DNA of 50,938 nucleotides, taken from IMG/VR virus record IMGVR_UViG_3300046740_000705, positions 1 to 50,938 of that record; one strand, 5' to 3'. Numbering within the stretch: the stretch's first letter is position 1; each line of letters begins with the position of its first letter. Shown one piece after another: positions 20,805 to 28,714 of the stretch. The translations under genes were made by a program, and so were the position numbers. Under the pieces are notes generated by a model, which worked only from the letters and a program-made list of their open reading frames with translations, was not told the DNA's origin and searched no databases. The stretch is from a virus.

Positions 20805-22531
20805 AGAGCGGCAACGGCATCGTCCCGGCGAGCGGTCGCCGGCCCAACATGATCAAGGGCCTGGTGCCCTCATTACCGGAGCGGGGCAAGATCAAGATCG
20901 GCATCAAAGGCGCGACGATCCGGTCGCGCCGCGGGGTCGACTTTCAGCCGCCGCAGAAGCTGGACCATTTTGTCGTCACCACGCTGGAGCGCGGCAAGGA
21001 CGGAAATTTCCTGCCCGATGCGGCGCTGATGGAGCGCCTCGGCGACAAGCCGACCGAGATCCCGGTCAGGTTGCTCTATGACGACCCGACGCTTAATTTC
21101 CCCACCCGGCTGGCGTGCTTTGTCGGGCGGACTCTCTGGTGCGCCGGCGACGGGGAAACCGCGACGCGCCTCACCGAATTGCCAGCGCAGGTCGAGGGCG
21201 ATCGGGTCGAACTGAAACCGCACCAGGTCAGCTGCCCCTGCCACCGGCAAGACCCAGCCTATACCGGCCGCGACAAGTGCAAGATGAACGGCGCCCTAAA
21301 CGTCCTGATCGACGGCGCCGGCGGGCTCGGCGGGGTGTGGAAGTTCCGCACGACGTCATACAACTCGATCGTCGGCATCTTGTCGTCTCTGGCGTTCCTG
21401 CGAAACATCACGGGCGGCGTCCTCGCCAACATCCCGTTGAAGCTGCAGATCCAGCCGAAGCAGGCAACCTCGCCCACCGACGGCGGCCAGTTGACGATCT
21501 ACGTGGTCAACCTGACATTCGACGGGGAGACGGAGCAACTGCAGGAGATCGGCCACCAGATCGCCTTGCGGCGGGCCACCACGCACGTTTCGATCGAGCA
21601 TATCGAGGATGAGGCGCGGCGGGCGCTGGCGCTGATGCCGCCCTCTAACGTGGCGTTGCCGGGCGACGATACCGACGATGTCATCGAGGAGTTCTACCCC
21701 GAGCAGGTCAACGTGCCAGAGCCGGAGCGAGCGCCCGGTGACGGCCGGGCGCTCCACCAAGAAGAGGAGCAGCTGGAGCCCGAATTCGCCGTAGTCGACA
21801 ACGATGGCAACGAATTCGACTTCGGCCGCGAGCGCGCGATCAAGGCGATCAACGCGATCTTCACCGACGCCGGGCGCTATGACATGGCTCGGCTGCAGGG
21901 CGCCTGGGAAAGCAACAAGGTGACTATCGAGCGGCTGACCCAGGAGGGAGCCGGCGCTGAGGCGGCAGCCCTCACCGCCTACTATAATGAGTTGCGCGAT
22001 CTGATGCCGGTGCCCGCCCGCACAGCGGGCCCGCAGGGGAGGGAAGCAGCGGCAGGGCCTACCGATACCCCGGTGGCCGAACCCCCAGCTCAGCGCCCCG
22101 CGGCGCGGCCTGTTAGCCCTGCGCAGGATCTGCCAGCCGATAGGCCCCGAGCGGCGGACATGTTCCCCGGTGACCTGCCGGCGGGCGAGCGCCTGGTGCC
22201 CCGAGGCGTAGGCGCACCCGTGCCGGTAGACCCCGACCATGTAACCCCGCCGCCCCGGCCGCGTCGTGAACCACCCGGACCGCCGAAGGACTCGTACCTG
22301 ATCGAACCTGTGCTGCGCGCCGGCAAGGTCGACTGGCGGACCTGGGTCAACGTCAAGTTCCTGCCGCAATTGCGCCAGGAAACCCACTACCTCGAGTTCT
22401 TCCTCGGTGACAATACCGAGAACAAAGAAAAGGCCGAGGCCGTGTTGTCGCCGGCGGAGCGCAAGGATCTGCAGGCCGCCATCGATGCGCAGTGGGCCGC
22501 CATCAAGAAGCTCGACGAGGACCCGGCATGA
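20801..22531 (+). CDS. gp3-like recombination directionality factor protein with long extension
   Basis: 576 residues. Residues about 20-280 match the phiC31 gp3-like family: KLDHFVVTTLERGKDG, EIPVRLLYDDPTLNFPTRLA, LWCAGDGETATRL, a CPC...C cysteine pair, KFRTTSYNSIVGILSSLAFL and GGVLANIPLKL. gp3 reverses serine integrase action in phiC31; other members are annotated only as metal-binding. After that come an acidic region, a proline-rich linker and a separate C-terminal domain (WRTWVNVKFLPQLRQETHYL). This genome shows a tyrosine, not a serine, integrase. Confidence 0.75.
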   Translation: MKSGNGIVPASGRRPNMIKGLVPSLPERGKIKIGIKGATIRSRRGVDFQPPQKLDHFVVTTLERGKDGNFLPDAALMERLGDKPTEIPVRLLYDDPTLNFPTRLACFVGRTLWCAGDGETATRLTELPAQVEGDRVELKPHQVSCPCHRQDPAYTGRDKCKMNGALNVLIDGAGGLGGVWKFRTTSYNSIVGILSSLAFLRNITGGVLANIPLKLQIQPKQATSPTDGGQLTIYVVNLTFDGETEQLQEIGHQIALRRATTHVSIEHIEDEARRALALMPPSNVALPGDDTDDVIEEFYPEQVNVPEPERAPGDGRALHQEEEQLEPEFAVVDNDGNEFDFGRERAIKAINAIFTDAGRYDMARLQGAWESNKVTIERLTQEGAGAEAAALTAYYNELRDLMPVPARTAGPQGREAAAGPTDTPVAEPPAQRPAARPVSPAQDLPADRPRAADMFPGDLPAGERLVPRGVGAPVPVDPDHVTPPPRPRREPPGPPKDSYLIEPVLRAGKVDWRTWVNVKFLPQLRQETHYLEFFLGDNTENKEKAEAVLSPAERKDLQAAIDAQWAAIKKLDEDPA

Positions 22532-22758
22532 GGTGCGAGGAATGCCATGGCGAAGGCACGGTTCCGGCAAACTTCATCCAAACTGATCGCGCGCTAACCC
22601 CCGAGCAAATCCAAGCGTTGCGACGGAAATGGGAACAGGTAAGTCGAGGTCTGGTCCCTCGGGCCTCTGCCGAAGTATTTCGCATCCCCTGCCCCGAGTG
22701 CGGCGGCTGCGGCTTTGCCCATTGCTGTGAGGGGGAGCGACCGGAGGGCGCGCGATGA
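22528..22758 (+). CDS. DnaJ-type zinc-finger small protein
   Basis: 76 residues. CEECHGEGTV near the start and CPECGGCGF near the end are CxxCxGxG repeats of the DnaJ zinc-finger kind. Between them lies ALTPEQIQALRRKWEQV, shared in form with the 1628-2050 gene. Coupled by ATGA on both sides. Probably a protein- or nucleic-acid-binding adaptor. Confidence 0.65.
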   Translation: MRCEECHGEGTVPANFIQTDRALTPEQIQALRRKWEQVSRGLVPRASAEVFRIPCPECGGCGFAHCCEGERPEGAR

Positions 22759-23285
22759 GCGCCGCTGACTACACCGGGCAGGTCATCAACGGCATCACGT
22801 TTGTCGAGCGGATCATCAAGACCTACGACAGCGGCCGCCGAACCTATAGCAACTGGCGGGTGATCTGCCGTTGTGGCGGTGAGTTCAAGGCGACGGCCTA
22901 TCAGATCAAGCAAGGCCGGGGCTGCGGTTTCTGCCACGCCGTCCGCCGCACCGCTGCGCGGGGCGCTTTGGCGACTGTCGAGAACGAGGCGTTGCTGGAG
23001 CTGGTCAAGACCGGCGGCAGTCGCAGCGATGTCGCCAAGGCCCTGTCAGCCCAGCTGGGGTCCGCCGTGACCAAGAACATGGTCACGGGCCGGCTGTGGC
23101 GTATGGGGGCGACCGTTCCCAAGCCGTTGCCGAAAAGGCCGGTGCCGTGGTTGCCAGCCGGCGCGTGCGCCTTTCCGCTGGGCCACCCCACCGAAGACGA
23201 CTTTCGCTATTGCTGTGATGTGGTCGCGCCAGGGCGGGTCTACTGCGAGAGGCACCACAAGCTAACCCATCTGCGGGAGAGCTGA
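22755..23285 (+). CDS. Zinc-ribbon plus GcrA-like regulator
   Basis: 176 residues. The N-terminus (SNWRVICRCGGEFKATAYQI, then GRGCGFC) is a zinc ribbon of a type common in phage DNA-binding proteins. The middle holds an HTH-like segment (LVKTGGSRSDVAKALSAQLG). The C-terminus (ACAFPLGHPTEDDFRYC, then VYCERHHKLTH) is the signature of GcrA, the alphaproteobacterial cell-cycle regulator that acts with sigma-70 at methylated sites. It may redirect host transcription. Confidence 0.75.
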   Translation: MSAADYTGQVINGITFVERIIKTYDSGRRTYSNWRVICRCGGEFKATAYQIKQGRGCGFCHAVRRTAARGALATVENEALLELVKTGGSRSDVAKALSAQLGSAVTKNMVTGRLWRMGATVPKPLPKRPVPWLPAGACAFPLGHPTEDDFRYCCDVVAPGRVYCERHHKLTHLRES

Positions 23286-23555
23286 ATGACCAATGTGATT
23301 ACCTACGACATAGACGATCCGGCAGACGCCCGGATTTACGTGAAAAGCTTCGCGCCGAGGCTCCTGGGCAAGAAGGCGACCTATGTGCAGACCAACCGGC
23401 GCACCATCCACTTCGATGCCATGACGGATGAGGACGCCTGCTGGGTGGCGCGGCAATTGTGGGCGATGGAACAGAAAGCGGTGAAAAGAGGCCTACGCGA
23501 AAACGAACCACAGCAGGACGGCCAACGTGATCGGGATGATGGCGTCGATCATTAG
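23286..23555 (+). CDS. Hypothetical protein, last of the rightward operon
   Basis: 89 residues, MTNVITYDIDDPADARIYVK. Strand-rich start, then a charged, disordered tail (QQDGQRDRDDGVDH). Its 3' end overlaps by 63 bases the convergent small membrane-protein frame at 23493-23567, so transcripts of the two operons run into each other here. Confidence 0.55.
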   Translation: MTNVITYDIDDPADARIYVKSFAPRLLGKKATYVQTNRRTIHFDAMTDEDACWVARQLWAMEQKAVKRGLRENEPQQDGQRDRDDGVDH

Positions 23556-23567
23556 GTCGCGGATCAC
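23493..23567 (-). CDS. 24-residue single-span membrane peptide
   Basis: GTG at 23567 overlaps the TGA of the hydrolase gene. The peptide is IRDLMIDAIIPITLAVLLWF plus a few residues: one transmembrane helix. It would be the terminal gene of the late operon. Small coupled membrane peptides next to lysins are often lysis-related, but size and overlap with the opposing gene make this tentative. Confidence 0.35.
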   Translation of the reverse strand: MIRDLMIDAIIPITLAVLLWFVFA

Positions 23568-23938
23568 GCCTCGCTGCCCTCGATGATCTGGAACTGATCG
23601 CCGTCGTTGACTCGGCGCCCAGAGCCGCCCCGAAACCGGATCACCCGCTGCGCCACCGGGTGGCCGGTCCATTGGTCCCAAACCAGCAAACCGTCCGCGA
23701 CCTCCGCGATGAAGATCGCGGCGTGACTGCGGCCGTCGGTGTGATTGCCGTAGCTGCCATCGCGGTCGAACGTGGCGATCGCCGTCCCCGGCTCGATCCC
23801 GTTGCCGCGCACCGGAGCGCCCGGCTGCCAGCGCGACGTGTGCGGCACCCCGGCGCAAATCTGAACGTAGCGAACGCATTGCCCGTTATCGACCACGCTG
23901 CCGGCGAACTCGTCGGGATTGTCGGCGATCCAAGACAT
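23564..23938 (-). CDS. BPSL0067/NlpC-P60-like cell-wall hydrolase (endolysin candidate)
   Basis: 124 residues. GQCVRYVQICAGVPHTSRW carries the catalytic Cys of the NlpC/P60-like BPSL0067 family; NGIEPGTAIATFDRDGSYGN and HAAIFIAEVADGLLVWDQW carry the following Gly and His motifs, and VIRF ends the core. Such enzymes cut peptide bonds in peptidoglycan. A strong Shine-Dalgarno (GAGGAGG) precedes the ATG. No signal sequence, so release would need a holin. Confidence 0.8.
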   Translation of the reverse strand: MSWIADNPDEFAGSVVDNGQCVRYVQICAGVPHTSRWQPGAPVRGNGIEPGTAIATFDRDGSYGNHTDGRSHAAIFIAEVADGLLVWDQWTGHPVAQRVIRFRGGSGRRVNDGDQFQIIEGSEA

Positions 23939-23948
23939 GAGAGCCTCC

Positions 23949-24215
23949 TCAGAACCCGAACGGACCTAAAGCCTCGCGGCGATCGAGCCGCCCCCGCAGG
24001 ATCATATATTGCTCGGGATGCTTCGGGTCGGGTTGCGGTATCCCCATCGCAGTGCCGCGGATCAATAACCACGGCGAGCGCCGCTTCATCTCCCAGATTA
24101 CGTCGGCAAGCGGCATCCAGGCCGGGAACTCGGTCATCCGGCCTTGTGGCACCCCGTCGCCTTCGGTCAAGGCGTGCCAGCGGTTCTCGACAACGGCGAG
24201 GCGAAGCAACTCCAC
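23949..24215 (-). CDS. Hypothetical protein in lysis cassette
   Basis: 88 residues from GTG 24215, eight bases after GGGAGG. ELLRLAVVENRWHALTEGDG, then PAWMPLADVIWEMKRRSPW. Soluble, mixed fold. No family recognised. Longer upstream codons in the frame are shadow over the DUF3309 gene. Confidence 0.55.
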   Translation of the reverse strand: MELLRLAVVENRWHALTEGDGVPQGRMTEFPAWMPLADVIWEMKRRSPWLLIRGTAMGIPQPDPKHPEQYMILRGRLDRREALGPFGF

Positions 24216-24217
24216 GG

Positions 24218-24379
24218 TCAGAGCCTCCCGAGCAGCAGCAGGATCAAGACGACCAAGAGGACGACGCCGAGTAGGCCGCTCGGGAAGTAGCCGTAGGTCT
24301 GCCAGCCCGCGTTGTAGGGCGCAGGGAACGCGCCCAGGAGCAGCAAGATCAGGATGATGATTAGGACGGTCCCGAGCAT
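24218..24379 (-). CDS. DUF3309 two-span membrane protein
   Basis: 53 residues. MLGTVLIIILILLLLGAFPA and GLLGVVLLVVLILLLLGRL flank a short Gly/Tyr loop (YNAGWQTYGYFPSG). This is the hallmark of DUF3309, small membrane proteins abundant in Rhizobiales. Beside the hydrolase it is a reasonable holin or holin-like candidate. TAA of the upstream gene abuts its ATG. Confidence 0.75.
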   Translation of the reverse strand: MLGTVLIIILILLLLGAFPAPYNAGWQTYGYFPSGLLGVVLLVVLILLLLGRL

Positions 24380-24505
24380 TTAACGTCCTTCCGGTTCGGG
24401 CTCGAAGCCCGTGCCTTTGCAAGCGGCGCAGGGCACGACCAGCCCGGCAATCAAGTTAAAGCCGTCGCCCTGGCAGGCCTCACACTTGGCGCGCTCAGCG
24501 GTCAC
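24380..24505 (-). CDS. 41-residue DnaJ-type zinc finger
   Basis: GTG at 24505 overlaps the upstream TGA. Two CxxCxGxG units (CEACQGDGF and CAACKGTGF) make up most of the peptide, a minimal zinc finger. Missed easily due to size and start codon. Role unknown. Confidence 0.6.
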   Translation of the reverse strand: MTAERAKCEACQGDGFNLIAGLVVPCAACKGTGFEPEPEGR

Positions 24506-25137
24506 CGGGTCGATAGCTTGCCCGCGATTTCGCGCGCCGCTTGCAGTGCAACGTCCTCGGCGCTTTCGTCAACACGGGTCACCCAAGACATATAGATGAT
24601 GCCGACAAACGCTTCGGGACCGGGCGGGATTGGTACGACACAAGCCCGCTTCATACCTCGGTTCACAAGCCGCTCGATAACTGGCGAGTGTAATTTGTCC
24701 GAGATATCGCCGCAGGCCGGGTGCCCGCCCAGGACATCGACCAAGACCTTCATGTCGGAGCGCGCGGTGATGACCGGCAGTCGGCGCGGTTCTGGGATGA
24801 CCGGGCGTTGACCGTCCTGCCGGCGCGCGCCGATGAACCGCTGGACGTTGGCGCCGAGGTCGATTTCCCAAATCTGGACAAGGTCGGCTCCGGTCACCTC
24901 GACCAGCTTTTCGAGCGCTGCGGGCACGTCGTCCGTCCTGAGCGCGACCGAGGATGGCGTCAGCCACGCTTCGAGGAGCTGCTCGCGCTTGTCGTAAAGC
25001 ACCCACCCGACGCCCCCGACGACAAAGAGGACGACGACCGCCCCCAGCTTCCACGGCGAGTCGATATAGGCGAGGACGCTCGCGATATATCCGGCGAGGC
25101 CGGTCGGCGCCGGTTGCTTCGGCGCCGGGTCGGTCAC
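24502..25137 (-). CDS. Membrane-anchored GAF-like protein
   Basis: 211 residues. One transmembrane helix at about 30-50 (KLGAVVVLFVVGGVGWVLYD), then a soluble domain with GAF-like order (AALEKLVEVTGADLVQIWEI, later VERLVNRGMKRACVVPIPPG-like and FVGIIYMSW). Located between tail fibre and lysin. It could be a sensor-like lysis or exclusion protein; the GAF reading is tentative. Confidence 0.55.
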   Translation of the reverse strand: MTDPAPKQPAPTGLAGYIASVLAYIDSPWKLGAVVVLFVVGGVGWVLYDKREQLLEAWLTPSSVALRTDDVPAALEKLVEVTGADLVQIWEIDLGANVQRFIGARRQDGQRPVIPEPRRLPVITARSDMKVLVDVLGGHPACGDISDKLHSPVIERLVNRGMKRACVVPIPPGPEAFVGIIYMSWVTRVDESAEDVALQAAREIAGKLSTR

Positions 25138-27176
25138 TTCTTTGATCTCGTCGGTCGCGCCTCGACCGGCACCGGCCCGCCGGCGGGGATCGCTTCCTGC
25201 GGAGGTGCCGCCGCGCGCGCCGCCGCGATGGCTTCTGTAATCGGAACTTGCCGCCGCGGTGTCGCGGCTAGCATCGGGACTTGCTCGCGTGCCGTCGGGG
25301 CCGGCTGGCCGGCTTTCATCGCTTCGATTTCGGCTTTTAGTTCCTTGAACGCATTGATGAACGTGTAGATCAGGTTGCCGCTTTCGAGGGTGGCAAGCTC
25401 GACCCCTTCCTGTTTGCCCACCGTCCCCGTAGTGGTCCCGACAATTTCCGGAACGTGCGGTTTCACGTCACCGGCAATCAACCCAAAGCGCGGTGGCGAG
25501 GGTTCATCCGCTGACGCTGCTCCAAACGTTCCCGGCCGATAGCGGAACTGTACCGGGTTGAGTGCTAAGACTGCGTCGAGCCCCCGCGTGTATGGAGTCA
25601 CGTCCTGCTTGATCGAAGCATCGGAGAATGTCGTCCACACGCCTGTCAGGTTAAGGCAATTGCCCGCACCATTAAACCGGACGGTTTCGTACAGTCCGCT
25701 ATTGTAGTTGAAAAAACTTTGGCCGATCTGCGAGTTACTGTCAGTGCCGTTCTTGTGGATGCCGGTGATGACCGCCCCGGTCGATTCGAAAAAATGCAAC
25801 TCGACCGATTGGCCCGCCGTCCCGAGATTGGTTCCGGCCCGCAACCGCAACACGGCCGGGTTGGCTCCCCACCCTTGAAGTTCCAGCGTCGTATTGGGGT
25901 TCACGCACCCGATCCCGACGTTGCCCTGCACGATCATCCCGCTGGCTGGCGGCGCGCTGCCGCTAGAATAGTTCGCGCCGATCGACACGCCACTGTTCGG
26001 GTTGAACGTCAAGACCGAGGCTAACACTGCGTTAGCACTCGCGCCGCCAGTTCCGCTTGGTGCGGCATAAACCGATAGTCCTTGTGCTTGCAGGCCGATT
26101 GTCGCGGCGCCGACGCCTGTTGTCTCGTAGACCCACCCGCCCGAATAATACATGTTCATGGAGAGGCCGTTGGTGTCGGCTAACTGTATGCCCCCCTTAA
26201 CCGCCAGTCCCGCATGGGGCGCCGTCGTCCCGATGCCGACGAAGCCGTTCTGTAGCAGCACCATTTTCGGCGTTGTCGGTGCATTCCACGTATCGTTCGT
26301 ATGAAAATAAGTCCCGGCAAAACCGCCGATTGATAACGCCGCTGGGCTGTCACGATTACGACCGACGTAAATCCCCGCCGCCGTGGCGAGGCCACCGCTA
26401 CCAAAGCCAATCACACCGTCATTCGAGGTAGAGCCGAGCTTGATATTCCCGCTCACGTCCAGCTTGTCAGCCGGCGCCGTCGTCCCGATCCCGACGTTGC
26501 CGCTAGCAGAACACAAATACACGTTCGCATTGGCACTGATCGCCACCGGCACCCACGCGTTCGCCGCGTCGTTCAGCGCCGCCACACCAGGCGCCGGGCC
26601 TTGATTGGTGAACCCGATATTGCCATCGACCCCCAGCCGCGCCGTGAGCGTCATCGATGGCGTCGTCGTCGCGACCCCGAGAAAGCCGTTGTGGTCGATG
26701 CGGAGGCGCTCGACGGACACCGTGGAATTTTTCGGCGTCGTATCGAAACGCAGATAGGCACCCTGCGCCGAGGCCGTCCAGTTCTCCGAGGCGGCGGAAA
26801 TGATCCGCGAACCGCCAGCGCCGTACCCTGACACCGCGTAGCCTTCGAAAGAAAGCATGCCGAGGTAGTTGTCAGTACCGATCGGAGCCGGTGCCGCTGC
26901 CGACCCGGTCGCGCAACGCAACGACACGATCGGAGCGCAGGCGCCGAAAGCGTCGATAACCTGTCTTGTGAAAACGCCGTCCGCAGCGGCCAACTCCAAT
27001 AGCGTCCCGGCCGGTACCGCCGGCAATGTCGGCGCGGTGTTGGTCTTGATCACGACCGGCCCGGTAACGGTGCCGCCGGCCGCGGGCAGCGGCGGGTTCA
27101 TCAGCGACACGAGCCCGTCGTTGGCGACGGTGAAATGCGTCGGGCTGAGATTGCCCGGTCCGGATAGGACTGGCAT
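25134..27176 (-). CDS. Tail fibre with C-terminal S74 chaperone
   Basis: 680 residues. A repetitive beta-rich body with recurring VGIGTTAPA-like units fits a trimeric fibre. The C-terminus shows the peptidase S74 intramolecular chaperone: SDASIKQDVTPYTRGLDAV, then NPVQFRYRPG, GLIAGDVKPHVPEIV, and a terminal helix (FINAFKELKAEIEAMKA). In this family the chaperone trimerises the fibre and cuts itself off. It likely binds the host receptor. AGGA lies six bases before the ATG. Confidence 0.85.
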   Translation of the reverse strand: MPVLSGPGNLSPTHFTVANDGLVSLMNPPLPAAGGTVTGPVVIKTNTAPTLPAVPAGTLLELAAADGVFTRQVIDAFGACAPIVSLRCATGSAAAPAPIGTDNYLGMLSFEGYAVSGYGAGGSRIISAASENWTASAQGAYLRFDTTPKNSTVSVERLRIDHNGFLGVATTTPSMTLTARLGVDGNIGFTNQGPAPGVAALNDAANAWVPVAISANANVYLCSASGNVGIGTTAPADKLDVSGNIKLGSTSNDGVIGFGSGGLATAAGIYVGRNRDSPAALSIGGFAGTYFHTNDTWNAPTTPKMVLLQNGFVGIGTTAPHAGLAVKGGIQLADTNGLSMNMYYSGGWVYETTGVGAATIGLQAQGLSVYAAPSGTGGASANAVLASVLTFNPNSGVSIGANYSSGSAPPASGMIVQGNVGIGCVNPNTTLELQGWGANPAVLRLRAGTNLGTAGQSVELHFFESTGAVITGIHKNGTDSNSQIGQSFFNYNSGLYETVRFNGAGNCLNLTGVWTTFSDASIKQDVTPYTRGLDAVLALNPVQFRYRPGTFGAASADEPSPPRFGLIAGDVKPHVPEIVGTTTGTVGKQEGVELATLESGNLIYTFINAFKELKAEIEAMKAGQPAPTAREQVPMLAATPRRQVPITEAIAAARAAAPPQEAIPAGGPVPVEARPTRSKK

Positions 27177-27188
27177 CGGTGTTCCTCT

Positions 27189-27392
27189 CTAATCGGCGGC
27201 GGGCGTCGGCGACACCAGCGTCGGCCGCCCCGCGGCTGATTGTTGTCCTATCTCCGCCGCCTCGGCCGGATGCTGGGCGATCTCGACCAAGAGCTGACAG
27301 CAGCGGAGATACTCGCTCGACTCGCGAGTGCCGGTGACGCTGACGCGCTCGAGGAAGGCGAGGATGTTCTGGGCGTCGAGTTGTTTAAGCAT
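27189..27392 (-). CDS. Small tail-associated hypothetical protein
   Basis: 67 residues, MLKQLDAQNILAFLERVSVT, helical with a Pro/Thr end. GGAGG seven bases before the ATG. It lies between two tail genes; possibly a fibre assembly or connector factor. No family recognised. Confidence 0.55.
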   Translation of the reverse strand: MLKQLDAQNILAFLERVSVTGTRESSEYLRCCQLLVEIAQHPAEAAEIGQQSAAGRPTLVSPTPAAD

Positions 27393-27407
27393 GGCGGGTC
27401 CTCCGTG

Positions 27408-27851
27408 TTAAAAGCGGCGATACCAAGTCGTGTCGGACGTGTTGTAACGCCAGGACATGCCGCCGCCCGCGGTTAGCATTTGGCCGCTGCCTCGAACGGG
27501 TACCGCGGCCGGCGCGGTAATGTTTACGGTCGCAATCGTCTGGTTGGTCGATATCTCGAATATCTGACCGTTTCCGGGCGTCGGCGGCAGGACGATGTTT
27601 AGCGTCGCGATGGGCCCGGCCGGCTGGATCAGGAAAGCACCGAGGCCGGTAGGCGCGGTCAAAGTCGCCCCGGTCAACGGACGCTGAAACTGGAACGTGA
27701 AACCGAACGAGCCGCCGACCAGCGCGTTGATGACGACCATGAGGTCAGATACCATCGGCAACAAATGCTGACGATGCCCGCCGTTCTGCATATCGTTTGG
27801 CGTGCTGCCGTCGTCGCTGTAAACGTTGCCGTTCACCAGTACTTGCGTCAT
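27408..27851 (-). CDS. Tail-associated protein
   Basis: 147 residues, MTQVLVNGNVYSDDGSTPND. The central part is beta-rich and Thr/Pro-rich (FQFQRPLTGATLTAPTGLG). The C-terminus ends with MSWRYNTSDTTWYRRF, an aromatic-rich tail typical of baseplate-proximal attachment proteins. Coupled by ATGA to the upstream tail gene. Confidence 0.55.
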   Translation of the reverse strand: MTQVLVNGNVYSDDGSTPNDMQNGGHRQHLLPMVSDLMVVINALVGGSFGFTFQFQRPLTGATLTAPTGLGAFLIQPAGPIATLNIVLPPTPGNGQIFEISTNQTIATVNITAPAAVPVRGSGQMLTAGGGMSWRYNTSDTTWYRRF

Positions 27852-28711
27852 CCGATTATTTCCTCAAGGAAGATCGGCACCTCATCGAGGTCAGTCGCGT
27901 AGTAACTGAACATGCCGGGGTCTTGGAACTGCGCCAGCATCGCGGTGCGCAACCAGTGGATTTTCTCGTCGGGGTTCGGCAGCCAGATCACCGGCTGGTA
28001 GAGATCGCGCTGGCGCAGCATCTCGAACTGCTTGCCCATCGCCTCGTCATGCGGTGACTTGAAACTGCCCTTGAAGACGCGCGGCTTGTTGCGGCTGTCA
28101 AAGTATTTGGCCCCGCCGAGGGCTTCGCTGGAGACGGTGCGAAACCGAAAGCCGTACTGCGCGCCGTACTGGAAATTGTAGGCGACGGCGTATTGACCGG
28201 CGATCTCCAGATACCCGGCCTGGACGTAGCCGTCGAGGTTTTCGGGGTCGGAAATATCAAGCCGGACTGTGGTCGCCATGTAGTCGACGCCGGCCCACCA
28301 CAGCCACAGCCACGTCGTGCCGGCCAGTTCGTCGGGGTGGTACTTCCCGGTCCAGTAGGCGTCGGACTCCCACTCAAGGATGTCGTAGGGGTAGACCGAG
28401 GGCCAGACGTCTTGCACGCCGCTGTCGTGCAGCAGGATGGTCGCTGCCGCGTCCTGATAGATCCGCACCCGGATCGTCGCCTTGATGGAGAGGTTGTGCC
28501 GGGCGAAGGCGATCAGCCCGACCTGGCGGGTAGTGTCGGCGGTGGCGACGATCACCGTGTCGATCGGGTTTAGGCTGATCGTCCGGGCCACCTTCGACAG
28601 CGGCAATTTTTGCAGGTTGGCGCGCGGGTAGGTCGTGACCCAGTTGCCCCCGGACAAAACAAAATACTGGGATACGCTTGGCCAGCCCAGGACCGCGGAG
28701 GTGTTCGGCAT
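27848..28711 (-). CDS. Tail tip / baseplate protein
   Basis: 287 residues, MPNTSAVLGWPSVSQYFVLS. It is Trp/Tyr-rich and beta-rich with segments such as VRLDISDPENLDGYVQAGYL and FRFRTVSSEALGGAKYFDSR, a galactose-binding-like pattern also seen in distal-tail proteins. It lies between the hub-like protein and the fibre region. Exact role inferred from order. Confidence 0.6.
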   Translation of the reverse strand: MPNTSAVLGWPSVSQYFVLSGGNWVTTYPRANLQKLPLSKVARTISLNPIDTVIVATADTTRQVGLIAFARHNLSIKATIRVRIYQDAAATILLHDSGVQDVWPSVYPYDILEWESDAYWTGKYHPDELAGTTWLWLWWAGVDYMATTVRLDISDPENLDGYVQAGYLEIAGQYAVAYNFQYGAQYGFRFRTVSSEALGGAKYFDSRNKPRVFKGSFKSPHDEAMGKQFEMLRQRDLYQPVIWLPNPDEKIHWLRTAMLAQFQDPGMFSYYATDLDEVPIFLEEIIG

Positions 28712-28714
28712 AGC

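Noticed and set aside
21356-22570. Leftward frame of 404 codons opposite the RDF-like gene
   Set aside because: The plus-strand frame has clear family motifs, so this is its shadow.
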